This document shows positions 22,709 to 32,005 of a stretch of DNA of 64,000 nt, piece after piece. The notes below the pieces were generated by a model, which saw only the letters and a list, made by a program, of their open reading frames with translations, ran no database searches and was not told where the DNA came from. Positions within the stretch are counted from its first letter, which is position 1, and the number at the start of each line of letters is the position of its first letter. Origin of the DNA: Roseovarius arcticus (lineage in GTDB: Bacteria > Pseudomonadota > Alphaproteobacteria > Rhodobacterales > Rhodobacteraceae); assembly GCF_006125015.1 (NCBI RefSeq), contig NZ_SZZN01000001.1:806001-870000 (forward strand), read 5' to 3'. The translations under genes were made by a program, and so were the position numbers.

Positions 22709-23575
22709 ATGCAACACCACCATAGCGGACGCACCACACGCGACGGCATCCGCATCCACGAGGCGGCTGATTTTGCGGGTATGCACAAGGCCGGCGCACT
22801 GGCGGCGCGGATTTTGGACGATATCGCGCCGCACGTCGCGGTGGGCCAGACAACCGGCGCGCTGGATGCGATGATCGAGGGCATGGTGGCTGACGCTGGC
22901 GCGACCTCGGCCACAATCGGCTACAAAGGCTACCAACACGCCAGTTGCATTAGCGTAAATCACGTTGTTTGCCACGGAATTCCCGGCAGTCCGATCCCCA
23001 AGCTGAACACCGTCAGCCGTGATCTGGAAAAGCGGCGCAAGGATGACACGCTGAAGGATGGCGATATCCTGAACATCGACGTCACCGTGATCGTCGACGG
23101 CTGGTTCGGCGACACCAGCCGCATGTATGTCGCAGGCAAGGCCAAACCGTTCGCCGAGCGGCTGATCCAAGTAACACATGACGCCCTGATGAAGGGGATC
23201 GAGGCTGTGCGCCCCGGCAATACCTTTGGCGATATCGGCCACGCCATTCAGGCCTATGCCGAGGCGCATCAGACCTCCGTAGTGCGCGATTTTTGCGGCC
23301 ATGGGCTGGGGCAGGTGTTTCATTCGCCGCCCAATGTGCTGCATTTTGGGCGGCCCGGATCCGGGTCAAAGCTGGAAGAAGGCATGTTCTTTACCATCGA
23401 GCCGATGATTAATCTGGGCCGCGCCAACACCGAGGTGCTGGCTGACGACTGGACCGCTGTGACGGTCGACAAATCGCTATCGGCGCAGTTCGAGCACTCA
23501 ATCGGCGTGACGGCGGACGGGGCCGAGATCTTCACCCTGTCGCCCGGCGGGCTGTTTCATCCGACATCGGGCTGA
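22709..23575 (+). CDS. map: Type I methionine aminopeptidase
   Basis: A 288-residue cytoplasmic enzyme that removes the initiator methionine. The pita-bread fold metal ligands are visible in order: Asp in 'LNIDVTVIVDGWFGDTSRMY' (two aspartates), His in 'DFCGHGLGQVFH', Glu in 'FTIEPMI' and Glu in 'QFEHSIGVT'. The family signature with 'INHVVCHGIP' appears as SVNHVVCHGIP. An insertion (SPIPKLNTVSRDLEKRRKDD) near residue 95-115 lengthens the loop before the first aspartate strand. GAGG seven bases before the ATG is a modest ribosome site. Confidence 0.93.
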   Translation: MQHHHSGRTTRDGIRIHEAADFAGMHKAGALAARILDDIAPHVAVGQTTGALDAMIEGMVADAGATSATIGYKGYQHASCISVNHVVCHGIPGSPIPKLNTVSRDLEKRRKDDTLKDGDILNIDVTVIVDGWFGDTSRMYVAGKAKPFAERLIQVTHDALMKGIEAVRPGNTFGDIGHAIQAYAEAHQTSVVRDFCGHGLGQVFHSPPNVLHFGRPGSGSKLEEGMFFTIEPMINLGRANTEVLADDWTAVTVDKSLSAQFEHSIGVTADGAEIFTLSPGGLFHPTSG

Positions 23576-23590
23576 TAAGGCCGGGGCGCG

Positions 23591-24787
23591 CTAACGGCCA
23601 GCGTTGCGCGCTGTGATGGCCCGCCCTGCGGCCACGCCAGAGGCCCATGCCCACTGGAAATTATAGCCGCCTAACCAGCCGGTTACGTCCATCGCTTCAC
23701 CTATGACATAAAGGCCGGGCTGCGTGCGCGCCTCCATTGTTTTGGATGCGATGCCCCCTGTGTCGATGCCGCCCATGGTAACCTCAGCGGTACGGTACCC
23801 TTCGGTGCCGCCGGGGGTCAGGTGCCAGTGGCGCAACTTTTCGCAAAGGTTGCTCAACGCTGCGTCGCTTTGATCGGCGAGGTTGCCCGCCGTGGCGGCG
23901 CCCAACTGCTGCGGCAGCGCTGCGATCAGGCGGGCGGGCAGGTGGCGCGACAACTCGGTTGTCAAGTTGTGGCGCCCCTTCTGGCTGCGCTGGGTGCGCA
24001 GCGTCTCCAGAAGGGTACCGGATGGGTCGAGGTCGATGGTAACCGGCGTGCCCTCCTGCCAATAGGACGACACTTGCAGCATCGCGGGGCCCGACAGGCC
24101 GCGATGGGTGAACAACATTGCCTCATCGAACGATGTGCCGCCTGTCGATGCCCGAACGGGCAGGGCGGTGCCTGCCAGATCGGCAAATCGCCCATCCGGA
24201 AAGGTAAACGGCACAAGGCCCGCGCGCGTTTCGGTGACATCCAGTCCAAACTGACGCGCAATATCGTAGGCAAGGCCGGTCGCACCCATTTTAGGGATCG
24301 ACTTGCCGCCGGTTGCCAGCACGATATTGCGGGCGGTGACGGTGTGGCGCTTTCCCTCGCGCTCAATCTCGGCGCGAAAGGCGGCACCGTCGTGGCTGAG
24401 CTCTGCTAGCGAGGTTTGCAACCATAACTCCGCGCCGGCGCGCGTCATCTCGGCGCGCAGCATGGCGACGATATCCTTGGCCGAATTGTCGCAAAAAAGC
24501 TGGCCGAGCGTTTTCTCATGCCACGCGATACCGTGGGTGCCAACGAGTTCGATGAAGTCCCATTGAGTATAGCGACCCAGTGCCGATTTGCAAAAATGCG
24601 GGTTGGCCGACAGAAAATTCTCGGGCGCGGTGTGCAAATTAGTGAAATTACAGCGCCCCCCGCCAGAAATGCGGATTTTTTCGCCCGGCGCGCGCGCGTG
24701 ATCAATGACCAATGTCCGCCCCGCGCAGTGCGCCGCGCACATCATGCCGGCGGCACCGGCGCCCAATATCAGCGTGTCAATCTGCAT
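23591..24787 (-). CDS. BaiN/HI0933-type NAD(P)/FAD-dependent oxidoreductase
   Basis: A 398-residue flavoprotein. The Rossmann motif is 'LILGAGAAGMMCAAHCAG' at the N-terminus, then the HI0933 hallmark 'EKIRISGGGRCNFTNL', 'LATGGKSIPKMGATG' and the C-terminal FAD segment 'GLYVIGEAMDVTGWLGGYNF' then 'QWAWASGVAAGRAI'. The family reduces various double bonds; the physiological substrate in Rhodobacteraceae is not known. The start at MQIDTL (24787) aligns with the family; the longer frame upstream overlaps the region shared with ftsW. The gene is divergent from ftsW. Confidence 0.87.
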   Translation of the reverse strand: MQIDTLILGAGAAGMMCAAHCAGRTLVIDHARAPGEKIRISGGGRCNFTNLHTAPENFLSANPHFCKSALGRYTQWDFIELVGTHGIAWHEKTLGQLFCDNSAKDIVAMLRAEMTRAGAELWLQTSLAELSHDGAAFRAEIEREGKRHTVTARNIVLATGGKSIPKMGATGLAYDIARQFGLDVTETRAGLVPFTFPDGRFADLAGTALPVRASTGGTSFDEAMLFTHRGLSGPAMLQVSSYWQEGTPVTIDLDPSGTLLETLRTQRSQKGRHNLTTELSRHLPARLIAALPQQLGAATAGNLADQSDAALSNLCEKLRHWHLTPGGTEGYRTAEVTMGGIDTGGIASKTMEARTQPGLYVIGEAMDVTGWLGGYNFQWAWASGVAAGRAITARNAGR

Positions 24788-24921
24788 GCTGCCGGACTGC
24801 CCGAAGGCAGCCGCGCGGTCAAGCGGTGCGTCTGCGCGCTTCCCTCCGGTCGCTTTGGCTGCTACAGTTATGTGATAGACCCCGAAAAGGGGCGATGTTC
24901 GAGGCAGAAGCGGCGGTTCAA

Positions 24922-26088
24922 ATGACAGAAATGGTCTATGGATCGGCACCCGTGCGGGATGTCGAACCGGTCCTTCCTAAATGGTGGCGGACAATCGACA
25001 AGTGGTCGATTTCTTGTGTGCTGATGCTCTTTGGCGTCGGCCTGTTGCTTGGCTTTGCGGCGTCGCCGCCCTTGGCCGAAAAGAACGGGTTTGCGCCGTT
25101 CTATTATGTACAAAGGCAAATGTTCTTTGGCGGGATGGCGATGATTGCCATGCTGGTCACGTCAATGATGGGGCCAATGCTGGTACGGCGTCTGGCTATC
25201 CTTGGGTTTTTGGTCGCGCTGATCGCGCTGATGATGCTGCCATTTCTGGGCACTGATTTTGGCAAAGGGGCGGTGCGCTGGTATTCGCTCGGCTTTGCCT
25301 CAATCCAGCCCTCTGAGTTTCTGAAGCCGGGCTTTGTTGTCGCCGCCGCATGGCTGATGGCCGCCAGCCGCGAGATCGGCGGGCCCCCCGGCCTGAGTTG
25401 GTCGTTCTTTTTGACGCTGATCATCGTTGCATTCCTTGCGATGCAGCCTGATTTCGGTCAGGCGGCGCTGGTGCTGTTCGCGTGGGGCGTGATGTATTTC
25501 GTCGCAGGTGCGCCTATATTGCTGCTGGGGCTGATGGCGGGGATGGTCGTATTAGTCGGCTCGTTCGCCTATTCTAATTCCGAGCATTTCGCCCGCCGCA
25601 TCGACGGCTTTTGGTCGCCTGACGTGGACCCGACCACGCAGCTCGGCTTTGCCACTAACGCCATTCAGGAGGGCGGATTTTTCGGTGTCGGCGTGGGCGA
25701 GGGGACTGTGAAATGGTCGTTGCCCGACGCGCATACAGATTTTATTATCGCAGTGGCTGCCGAGGAGTATGGACTGGTTCTGGTCATGTGCATCATTGCT
25801 CTTTATGCGACTGTTGTCGTCCGCTCTCTGATGCGGCTGATGCGCGAGCGTGATCCATTTATTCGCCTCGCGGGCACCGGCCTTGCCTGCATTTTTGGTG
25901 TGCAGGCTATGATTAACATGGGCGTCGCGGTGCGCCTGCTGCCCGCCAAGGGCATGACGCTGCCTTTTGTTAGCTACGGCGGCTCATCATTGATTGCGGG
26001 CGGTATTGCGGTGGGTATGCTCTTTGCGTTCACCCGCTCGCGTCCGCAGGGCGAGATCGGAGATCTGCTGAGGGGGCGCGCGAGATGA
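24922..26088 (+). CDS. ftsW: Septal peptidoglycan polymerase FtsW
   Basis: A 388-residue SEDS-family membrane protein with ten expected helices. It has '[20 protein letters not shown]', the catalytic-loop region '[17 protein letters not shown]' and the signature '[20 protein letters not shown]' then GGSSL. It polymerises glycan strands at the septum with FtsI. I started at MTEMVYG; an ATG nine codons upstream (24895) with AAAAGGGG is possible. In related genomes murD precedes ftsW, but here a divergent flavoprotein gene does, so ftsW begins a separated half of the dcw cluster and needs its own promoter in 24788-24921. Confidence 0.93.
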   Translation: MTEMVYGSAPVRDVEPVLPKWWRTIDKWSISCVLMLFGVGLLLGFAASPPLAEKNGFAPFYYVQRQMFFGGMAMIAMLVTSMMGPMLVRRLAILGFLVALIALMMLPFLGTDFGKGAVRWYSLGFASIQPSEFLKPGFVVAAAWLMAASREIGGPPGLSWSFFLTLIIVAFLAMQPDFGQAALVLFAWGVMYFVAGAPILLLGLMAGMVVLVGSFAYSNSEHFARRIDGFWSPDVDPTTQLGFATNAIQEGGFFGVGVGEGTVKWSLPDAHTDFIIAVAAEEYGLVLVMCIIALYATVVVRSLMRLMRERDPFIRLAGTGLACIFGVQAMINMGVAVRLLPAKGMTLPFVSYGGSSLIAGGIAVGMLFAFTRSRPQGEIGDLLRGRAR

Positions 26089-27194
26089 GCGACGGTCGCA
26101 AACAGCCGCTGATCGTGATGGCCGCTGGCGGTACCGGCGGCCATATGTTTCCCGCGCAGTCACTGGCCGAGCATATGCTGCGCGCCGGATGGCGGGTGAA
26201 GCTGTGCACAGATGCCCGCGGCGCGCGCTACACTGGCGGCTTTCCCCACACAACCGAGGTCGAGCAAATTGCCAGCGCCAGTTTTTCGCGCGGTGGTGTG
26301 GCGGCTAAGATGCTGGCGCCCTTTCGTATCTTTAGCGGCACGCTGGCCGCGACATGGCGGATGTGGCGCGACCGGCCCGATGTCGTAATCGGCTTTGGCG
26401 GCTATCCCACCATTCCGTCACTGACAGCGGCATGGATCCTGCGCCTGCCGCGCGCGGTGCACGAGCAGAACGGCGTGCTGGGTCGGGTGAACAGGTTCTT
26501 TGCCAAACGCGTCAATGCCGTCGCATGTGGCACATGGCCCACCGACCTGCCTGAGGGCATTGAAGGGTATCACGTAGGCAATCCCGTGCGCGCCGCAGTG
26601 GCCGAGCGGGCAGGCGCCGGATACATCCCGCCCGGCGATTATCCCATGTCGATCCTCGTCATCGGCGGCAGTCAGGGTGCGCGCATCCTGAGCGACGTGG
26701 TCCCGCCCGCCATTGCCAGCCTGCCGATGGACGTGCTGCGCAACATTCGCGTCGCCCATCAGGCGCGCGGCGAGGATCTGAACCGCGTCGCCGCATATTA
26801 CGCGGAGGAGGGCATCGATGCCGATGTGCAGGAATTCTTCGGCGATGTGCCGACAAGGATGAGCGAGGCACAGCTGATCATCAGCCGCGCCGGTGCCTCC
26901 TCCATCGCCGATATATCTGTGATCGGGCGGCCCTCGATCCTGATCCCCTATGCGGCGGCGACAGGTGATCATCAGACTGCGAACGCGCAGGCGCTGAAGG
27001 GCGCGGGCGCCTCGATCCTCGTGCCTGAAAGCAGGCTGAACCACACCGCCCTGTCCGAACAGATCGAGACGATCATGACCAATCCACAAGGCGCCAGCCA
27101 GATGTCGCGCGCGGCGCTAAGCTGCGCCATGCCCGATGCCACACAGGATCTGGCAAACCTTGTCCAATTCATCGCGCAGAAAGGCACCGCCTAG
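26085..27194 (+). CDS. murG: UDP-GlcNAc transferase MurG (lipid II synthesis)
   Basis: A 369-residue GT-B glycosyltransferase on the inner face of the membrane. It adds GlcNAc to lipid I. The G loops are visible: '[20 protein letters not shown]' (residues 11-30) and '[18 protein letters not shown]'. '[20 protein letters not shown]' is the donor-binding segment, and '[16 protein letters not shown]' is typical. It overlaps ftsW by four bases and ends directly before murC. Confidence 0.95.
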   Translation: MSDGRKQPLIVMAAGGTGGHMFPAQSLAEHMLRAGWRVKLCTDARGARYTGGFPHTTEVEQIASASFSRGGVAAKMLAPFRIFSGTLAATWRMWRDRPDVVIGFGGYPTIPSLTAAWILRLPRAVHEQNGVLGRVNRFFAKRVNAVACGTWPTDLPEGIEGYHVGNPVRAAVAERAGAGYIPPGDYPMSILVIGGSQGARILSDVVPPAIASLPMDVLRNIRVAHQARGEDLNRVAAYYAEEGIDADVQEFFGDVPTRMSEAQLIISRAGASSIADISVIGRPSILIPYAAATGDHQTANAQALKGAGASILVPESRLNHTALSEQIETIMTNPQGASQMSRAALSCAMPDATQDLANLVQFIAQKGTA

Positions 27195-28610
27195 ATGAAC
27201 GCAGCCACCAAACTTCCCGGCGATGTCGGCCCTATTCATTTCGTCGGTATCGGCGGTATCGGCATGTCCGGCATCGCCGAGGTGCTGCTAAATCACGGTT
27301 ATACGGTGCAGGGCTCTGACCTCAAGACCAGCCCGTTGACCGATAGGCTGGCCGACAACGGCGCGCTCATTTTTGAGGGGCAGCGCGCTGAAAATCTGGC
27401 GAATGCGGAGGTGGTTGTCATTTCTTCGGCGATCAAGCCCGGCAATCCTGAACTGGACGAGGCCCGCAAACGCGGCCTGCCCGTCGTGCGCCGCGCCGAG
27501 ATGCTGGCCGAGCTGATGCGCCTGAAATCCAATATCGCAGTCGCCGGAACGCATGGCAAAACGACGACCACAACCATGGTCGCGGCCCTGCTGGTTCATG
27601 GCCAGTTCGATCCCACGGTCGTAAACGGCGGCATCATCCACGCCTACGGCAGCAACGCCCGCGTTGGCGGGGGTGAATGGATGGTCGTCGAGGCAGACGA
27701 GAGCGACGGCACCTTCAATCGCCTGCCCGCGACGATCGCCATCGTCACCAACATCGACCCCGAGCATATGGAGCATTGGGGGACCGAGGCCGCACTGCAC
27801 AAAGGCTTTGAGGATTTTGTCAGCAACATTCCGTTCTACGGGCTGGCCGTTTGCTGCACCGATGATGCGGATGTTCAGACGTTGGTGGGCAAGATTACCG
27901 ACCGGCGCGTCATCACCTACGGGTTCAACGCGCAGGCCGATGTGCGCGCTCTGAACCTGCGATATGCCAAGGGGATCGCGCATTTCGATATTGCGCTGCA
28001 ATCTGAGGGCAAGGTGATTGAGGGCTGCACCCTGCCGATGCCCGGCGATCACAACGTATCGAACGCGCTCAGCGCCGTGGCCGTTGCGCGGCACCTGGGC
28101 ATGAAGACATCCGAAATCCGCGAAGCGCTTGCTGCCTTTGGCGGCGTCAATCGCCGCTTTACCCGCGTGGGTGAGGTGGACGGTGTGACCATCATTGACG
28201 ATTACGGCCACCATCCGACCGAAATTCTCGCTGTCTTAAAGGCCGCGCGCCACGCCACCGAAGGGCGCGTCATCGCCGTGCATCAGCCGCATCGCTACAC
28301 CCGCCTCAGCCATCATTTCGAAGAATTCTGCGCGTGTTTTAACGAGGCCGATGTCGTGGCAATTGCCCCCGTCTACGCTGCGGGCGAGGAGCCGATCGCA
28401 GGCGCCAGTCGCGACGATCTGGTGGCGGGCCTAAGAGATCACGGACATCGTGACGCGCACGCCATCGACGGCGAGGCGGGGCTGGCGGATCTGGTGCGCA
28501 CCCATGCGCGCCCCGGCGACATGGTGGTCTGCCTCGGTGCCGGTACGATCAGTGGCTGGGCTAATCGCCTGCCAGATACATTAAAAACCCCGCAATTGCA
28601 GGAAGGATAG
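27195..28610 (+). CDS. murC: UDP-N-acetylmuramate-L-alanine ligase MurC
   Basis: A 471-residue Mur ligase. The N-terminal Rossmann domain opens with '[20 protein letters not shown]'. The ATP site is '[11 protein letters not shown]' at 118-128, and '[20 protein letters not shown]' then '[12 protein letters not shown]' is the central-domain signature. '[20 protein letters not shown]' starts the C-terminal domain. It adds the first L-Ala to UDP-MurNAc in the cytoplasm. The ATG follows the murG stop with no gap. Confidence 0.96.
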   Translation: MNAATKLPGDVGPIHFVGIGGIGMSGIAEVLLNHGYTVQGSDLKTSPLTDRLADNGALIFEGQRAENLANAEVVVISSAIKPGNPELDEARKRGLPVVRRAEMLAELMRLKSNIAVAGTHGKTTTTTMVAALLVHGQFDPTVVNGGIIHAYGSNARVGGGEWMVVEADESDGTFNRLPATIAIVTNIDPEHMEHWGTEAALHKGFEDFVSNIPFYGLAVCCTDDADVQTLVGKITDRRVITYGFNAQADVRALNLRYAKGIAHFDIALQSEGKVIEGCTLPMPGDHNVSNALSAVAVARHLGMKTSEIREALAAFGGVNRRFTRVGEVDGVTIIDDYGHHPTEILAVLKAARHATEGRVIAVHQPHRYTRLSHHFEEFCACFNEADVVAIAPVYAAGEEPIAGASRDDLVAGLRDHGHRDAHAIDGEAGLADLVRTHARPGDMVVCLGAGTISGWANRLPDTLKTPQLQEG

Positions 28611-28612
28611 CC

Positions 28613-28882
28613 ATGCCCTTATCGCTGATATTGGCCTGTCTTTGGGCACTGGGAGCGAATGTTTTGGCGATGACGCCTAGCCGGGATAAACATTGGCGCG
28701 CGGCCTATGTCCTTATTGGCGTGGGCATCCCAATCCTTGGATACGTGACCTACCAGACAGGGCCGCTGATGGGCTTTTTGTGCCTGTTGGCCGCGATTTC
28801 TATCCTGCGCTGGCCTGTCGTGTATCTGTGGCGCTGGATGCGCCGAAGCGCGGCAAGCGGGCCGGGGCTGGCCGAGGATTGA
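28613..28882 (+). CDS. DUF2484 small membrane protein
   Basis: An 89-residue protein with three likely membrane helices (residues about 3-20, 29-46, 51-72). 'LACLWALGANVLAMTPSRDK' then HWRAAYVLIGVGIPILG matches the DUF2484 family, which I know from Rhodobacteraceae between murC and murB. Its place within the dcw operon suggests an envelope-related role, but no function is established. It starts two bases after the murC stop. Confidence 0.78.
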   Translation: MPLSLILACLWALGANVLAMTPSRDKHWRAAYVLIGVGIPILGYVTYQTGPLMGFLCLLAAISILRWPVVYLWRWMRRSAASGPGLAED

Positions 28883-28900
28883 TCTAATGGATGGATCGCG

Positions 28901-29179
28901 ATGACCGGGCTTCCGCCTCTTCTGACGCTTTTTATGATTGCGGCGTTCTGCATCGGGGCTGGCGTCTTTTATCGCTTGGCGGCGCGGCGCAGCGTCCATG
29001 CCGCGTTGATCGGCTGGGGTATTTGCGGCGCCGCCGTGATGGCGCTGGGCTGGGGCGCTTATGTCGTGCAGGCGGCGCCGCGTTTGGCAGTCTTTACCGG
29101 CCTGATCCTGCCTGTCTGGCTGATGGGCGGCCTGTCGGGGCTGATCGTCGGACTAGCACTGCGAGCCATGCGCAGATGA
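28901..29179 (+). CDS. Small membrane protein of unknown function in the dcw operon
   Basis: A 92-residue hydrophobic protein with three predicted helices ('[18 protein letters not shown]', '[20 protein letters not shown]', '[20 protein letters not shown]') and a basic C-terminus (ALRAMRR). I recognise no family. It is held between the DUF2484 gene and murB, overlapping the murB start by four bases (ATGA), so its translation is tied to murB. It resembles the preceding DUF2484 protein in size and topology and might be a partner. Confidence 0.65.
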   Translation: MTGLPPLLTLFMIAAFCIGAGVFYRLAARRSVHAALIGWGICGAAVMALGWGAYVVQAAPRLAVFTGLILPVWLMGGLSGLIVGLALRAMRR

Positions 29180-30102
29180 CCGCCCTCGTACCCACCCCGC
29201 GCGGACGGTTGACGCCGCAGCGCGCGCTAGCGGATCTGACTTGGCTGCGCGTGGGCGGGCCTGCTGATTGGCTGTTTCAGCCTGCGGACGAGGCCGATCT
29301 GGCAGAGTTTCTGGCCGCGCTTGACCCAGGGATCGCGGTCTTTCCCATGGGTGTCGGCAGCAACCTGATCGTGCGGGACGGCGGATTGCGTGCCGTGGTC
29401 ATCCGCCTCGGGCGGGGGTTTAATGCAATTGCGACGACAGGCACCCGCGTTACCGCCGGCGCGGCCGCGCTGGATGCCCATGTTGCAAAGCGGGCGGCAG
29501 AGGCAGGCGTCGACCTGACATTCCTGCGCACTATTCCGGGCGCCATTGGCGGCGCGGTTCGGATGAATGCGGGTTGCTACGGTAGCTACACGGCGGATGT
29601 GTTCGTCTCTGCACGCGCCGTGACGCGGACGGGCCAGACTGTGATGCTGACCGCAGATGATCTGAACTTTCGCTATCGCCAGACCGACCTGCCTGAGGGC
29701 TGGGTATTGGTTGAGGCCACGTTTGAGGGGGTGCGGGGCGATCTAGATGCGTTGACTGCGCGAATGGATGCGCAGCTGAAAAAACGCGACGAGACGCAGC
29801 CAACCAAGGACCGTACCGCTGGCAGCACATTCCGCAATCCCGCCGGTTTCAGCAGCACCGGCGCGGCGGACGACACCCACGAGCTAAAGGCGTGGAAGGT
29901 CATTGAGGATGCAGGTATGCGCGGCGCACAGCGCGGCGGCGCGCAAATGAGCCCTAAACACCCAAATTTTTTGGTCAATACAGGCGGCGCGACAGCGGCT
30001 GATTTGGAGGGCTTGGGCGAAGATGTCAGAAAAAAGGTTTTTCAAACCAGCGCAATAGAGTTAGAGTGGGAAATTATGAGGGTCGGTGATCCGGCCCCGT
30101 GA
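29176..30102 (+). CDS. murB: UDP-N-acetylenolpyruvoylglucosamine reductase MurB
   Basis: A 308-residue FAD enzyme that reduces enolpyruvyl-UDP-GlcNAc to UDP-MurNAc. '[14 protein letters not shown]' and '[20 protein letters not shown]' are the FAD-binding segments, '[20 protein letters not shown]' is the substrate/FAD loop, and the 'AGSTFRNP' serine and '[15 protein letters not shown]' are near the active site. The length and GCYG motif suit the type II enzymes. It overlaps the small membrane protein gene by four bases and is followed by hairpin-rich spacer DNA before ddl. Confidence 0.94.
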   Translation: MTALVPTPRGRLTPQRALADLTWLRVGGPADWLFQPADEADLAEFLAALDPGIAVFPMGVGSNLIVRDGGLRAVVIRLGRGFNAIATTGTRVTAGAAALDAHVAKRAAEAGVDLTFLRTIPGAIGGAVRMNAGCYGSYTADVFVSARAVTRTGQTVMLTADDLNFRYRQTDLPEGWVLVEATFEGVRGDLDALTARMDAQLKKRDETQPTKDRTAGSTFRNPAGFSSTGAADDTHELKAWKVIEDAGMRGAQRGGAQMSPKHPNFLVNTGGATAADLEGLGEDVRKKVFQTSAIELEWEIMRVGDPAP

Positions 30103-30103
30103 T

Positions 30104-30183
30104 TTGGATGCTACATCCAACACCAATAAGAACAGGGCCGACAACGGCTCGATACCAATAAAAACAGGGCCGATAACGGCCCG
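30104..30183 (+). repeat. Three consecutive hairpins, two in a tandem 32-bp repeat, between murB and ddl
   Basis: A 7-bp stem TTGGATG-CTA-CATCCAA covers 30104-30120. It is followed by two tandem 32-base copies (30120-30151 and 30152-30183) that differ at five positions. Each copy contains a GGGCCG/CGGCCC-type stem with a 4-nt loop; in copy 1 one arm ends CTC and pairs by G-U. No T run follows, so these are not ordinary terminators. The spacer is 98 bases in a cluster where other junctions overlap. Confidence 0.75.
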
Positions 30184-30200
30184 GGACTTGAGGCAGATCG

Positions 30201-31121
30201 GTGGTTCGTTCGAGCAGAACAAACCCCAAAGTTGCGGTAATCATGGGCGGCCCGTCGGCAGAGCGCGACGTGTCCCTATCAAGCGGGCGTGAATGCGCCG
30301 CCGCGCTGAGGGATGAAGGCTACGAGGTAGTCGAGGTGGACGCAGGTGCGGACCTCGCTCAAAAGCTGTCCGAAATTGCACCCGATGTCGTCTTTAATGC
30401 GCTTCACGGCCGCTGGGGCGAGGATGGTTGCGTTCAGGGCATGCTGGAGTGGCTGCGCATTCCCTACACCCATTCGGGCGTCTTGGCGTCAGCACTGACC
30501 ATGGACAAAGAGGCGACCAAAACCGCCTATCGCGCCGCTGGCCTGCCTGTCATGCCCAGTATTATCGCCAATAAATCGGATGTCTGCGCCGCCCACCCTA
30601 TGCAACCGCCCTATGTGGTAAAGCCCTACAACGAGGGCTCCTCCGTCGGGATCTACATCGTGCACGAGGATGCAAACGGCCCTGCGCAGCTAGCAGATGA
30701 CATGCCAGATCGTGTCATGGTCGAGGCCTATGCGCCGGGCCGCGAACTGACGGCGACTGTGGTTGGGGACCGCGCGCTGACGGTAACCGACATTGTGACC
30801 GATGGGTGGTACGACTACGCGGCCAAATACGAGGTCGGCGGATCGCGTCACATCGTACCCGCTGACATACCGCAGGATATCTTTGATGCCTGCATGGATT
30901 ATGCCCTGCGCGCGCACCGCGCTCTTGGGTGCCGGGGCGTCAGCCGCACTGATTTTCGCTGGGACGAGGCGCAGGGGCTTGCGGGTCTGATCCTGCTTGA
31001 GACGAACACGCAGCCCGGAATGACACCCACATCGCTGAGCCCTGAACAGGCGCAGGCCGTTGGCATGAGCTTTGGCGCGCTATGCCGCTGGATGGTCGAG
31101 GACGCATCATGGGACAGATAG
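30201..31121 (+). CDS. ddl: D-alanine-D-alanine ligase
   Basis: A 306-residue ATP-grasp enzyme making the D-Ala-D-Ala dipeptide. 'KVAVIMGGPSAERDVSLSSG' is the N-terminal signature, 'NALHGRWGEDGCVQGMLEWL' and 'YTHSGVLASALTMDKEATK' the substrate region, and 'VKPYNEGSSVGIYIV' the ATP loop; 'ILLETNTQPGMTPTSLSPEQ' holds the Mg2+ ligands. Translation appears to start at a GTG (30201) behind GAGG. It follows the hairpin-rich spacer and overlaps ftsQ by 13 bases. Confidence 0.95.
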   Translation: MVRSSRTNPKVAVIMGGPSAERDVSLSSGRECAAALRDEGYEVVEVDAGADLAQKLSEIAPDVVFNALHGRWGEDGCVQGMLEWLRIPYTHSGVLASALTMDKEATKTAYRAAGLPVMPSIIANKSDVCAAHPMQPPYVVKPYNEGSSVGIYIVHEDANGPAQLADDMPDRVMVEAYAPGRELTATVVGDRALTVTDIVTDGWYDYAAKYEVGGSRHIVPADIPQDIFDACMDYALRAHRALGCRGVSRTDFRWDEAQGLAGLILLETNTQPGMTPTSLSPEQAQAVGMSFGALCRWMVEDASWDR

Positions 31122-32005
31122 GCACACGCAATCGACAGCCAGCAACCCGGAACGATCCCGCGCCGTCGCGTTGGTCCTACCGGATGCAGCGTGTTTTGCT
31201 AACGCCAATGTACCGCCGGATGCTGCGCTTTGGCATTCCGTTCTGCCTCAGCTTTGGTGTCGGGGTATGGTATTTGTCCGATCCTGCGGTGCAGCAGCGC
31301 ATAACGCTGGCTGTTGCCGATATTCGCCACCAGATCCAGACGCGCCCCGAATTCATGGTCAAGCTGATGTCCGTCGAGGGCGCAAGCGACCGCGTGGCCG
31401 AAGAAGTGCGCGATAGCTTTGCATACACGCTTCCTGCCAGCTCGTTTGATATGGATCTGGATGCCGTGCGCGCCGCGGTTGAGGAATTGCCAGCCGTTGC
31501 CGGGGCCGCCGTGCGCGTGCGCCAAGGCGGAGTTCTGGAAATCCGCATCGCCGAGCGGACGCCCGCCGCGCTGATCCGTGTTCCGGGCGGCCTGATCGTG
31601 GTGGATGAGGCCGGTGTCGCACTAGACGCTGCCGCACATCGCGGCGAATACCCAAGCCTGCCTGTACTGACTGGACAGGGCGCCGAGGGCGCCGTGACCG
31701 AGGCGCTGGCAATCCGCGCCGCCGCTGCACCGCTGTCGGGGCGCCTGCGCGGTTTCGTGCGGATGGGCGCGCGGCGCTGGGACGTGGTGCTGGATCGCGG
31801 CCAGCGCATCATGCTGCCAGTGGCCGATCCGGTGCGCGCACTAGAGCGAGTGATCGTGCTGGGCGAGGCGCAGGACATGCTGGAGCGCGACATCGCCGTG
31901 GTCGATATGCGGCTGGCCGATAGGCCGACGATAAGAATGAAAGAGCGCGCCAACGACGAATGGTGGCGGGCAAAGAATTTGGTGGCAGGGACAGGCGCAC
32001 AATGA
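31109..32005 (+). CDS. ftsQ: Cell division protein FtsQ
   Basis: A 298-residue bitopic protein. A cytoplasmic basic segment (to about residue 40) is followed by one membrane helix ('FGIPFCLSFGVGVWYLSD'), then the POTRA domain ('FMVKLMSVEGASDRVAEEVR') and the FtsQ beta-domain ('VRVRQGGVLEIRIAERTPAA'). It links FtsB/FtsL and early divisome parts. The ATG at 31109 with GAGGA lies inside the end of ddl, and its stop overlaps ftsA by four bases. Confidence 0.92.
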   Translation: MGQIGTRNRQPATRNDPAPSRWSYRMQRVLLTPMYRRMLRFGIPFCLSFGVGVWYLSDPAVQQRITLAVADIRHQIQTRPEFMVKLMSVEGASDRVAEEVRDSFAYTLPASSFDMDLDAVRAAVEELPAVAGAAVRVRQGGVLEIRIAERTPAALIRVPGGLIVVDEAGVALDAAAHRGEYPSLPVLTGQGAEGAVTEALAIRAAAAPLSGRLRGFVRMGARRWDVVLDRGQRIMLPVADPVRALERVIVLGEAQDMLERDIAVVDMRLADRPTIRMKERANDEWWRAKNLVAGTGAQ

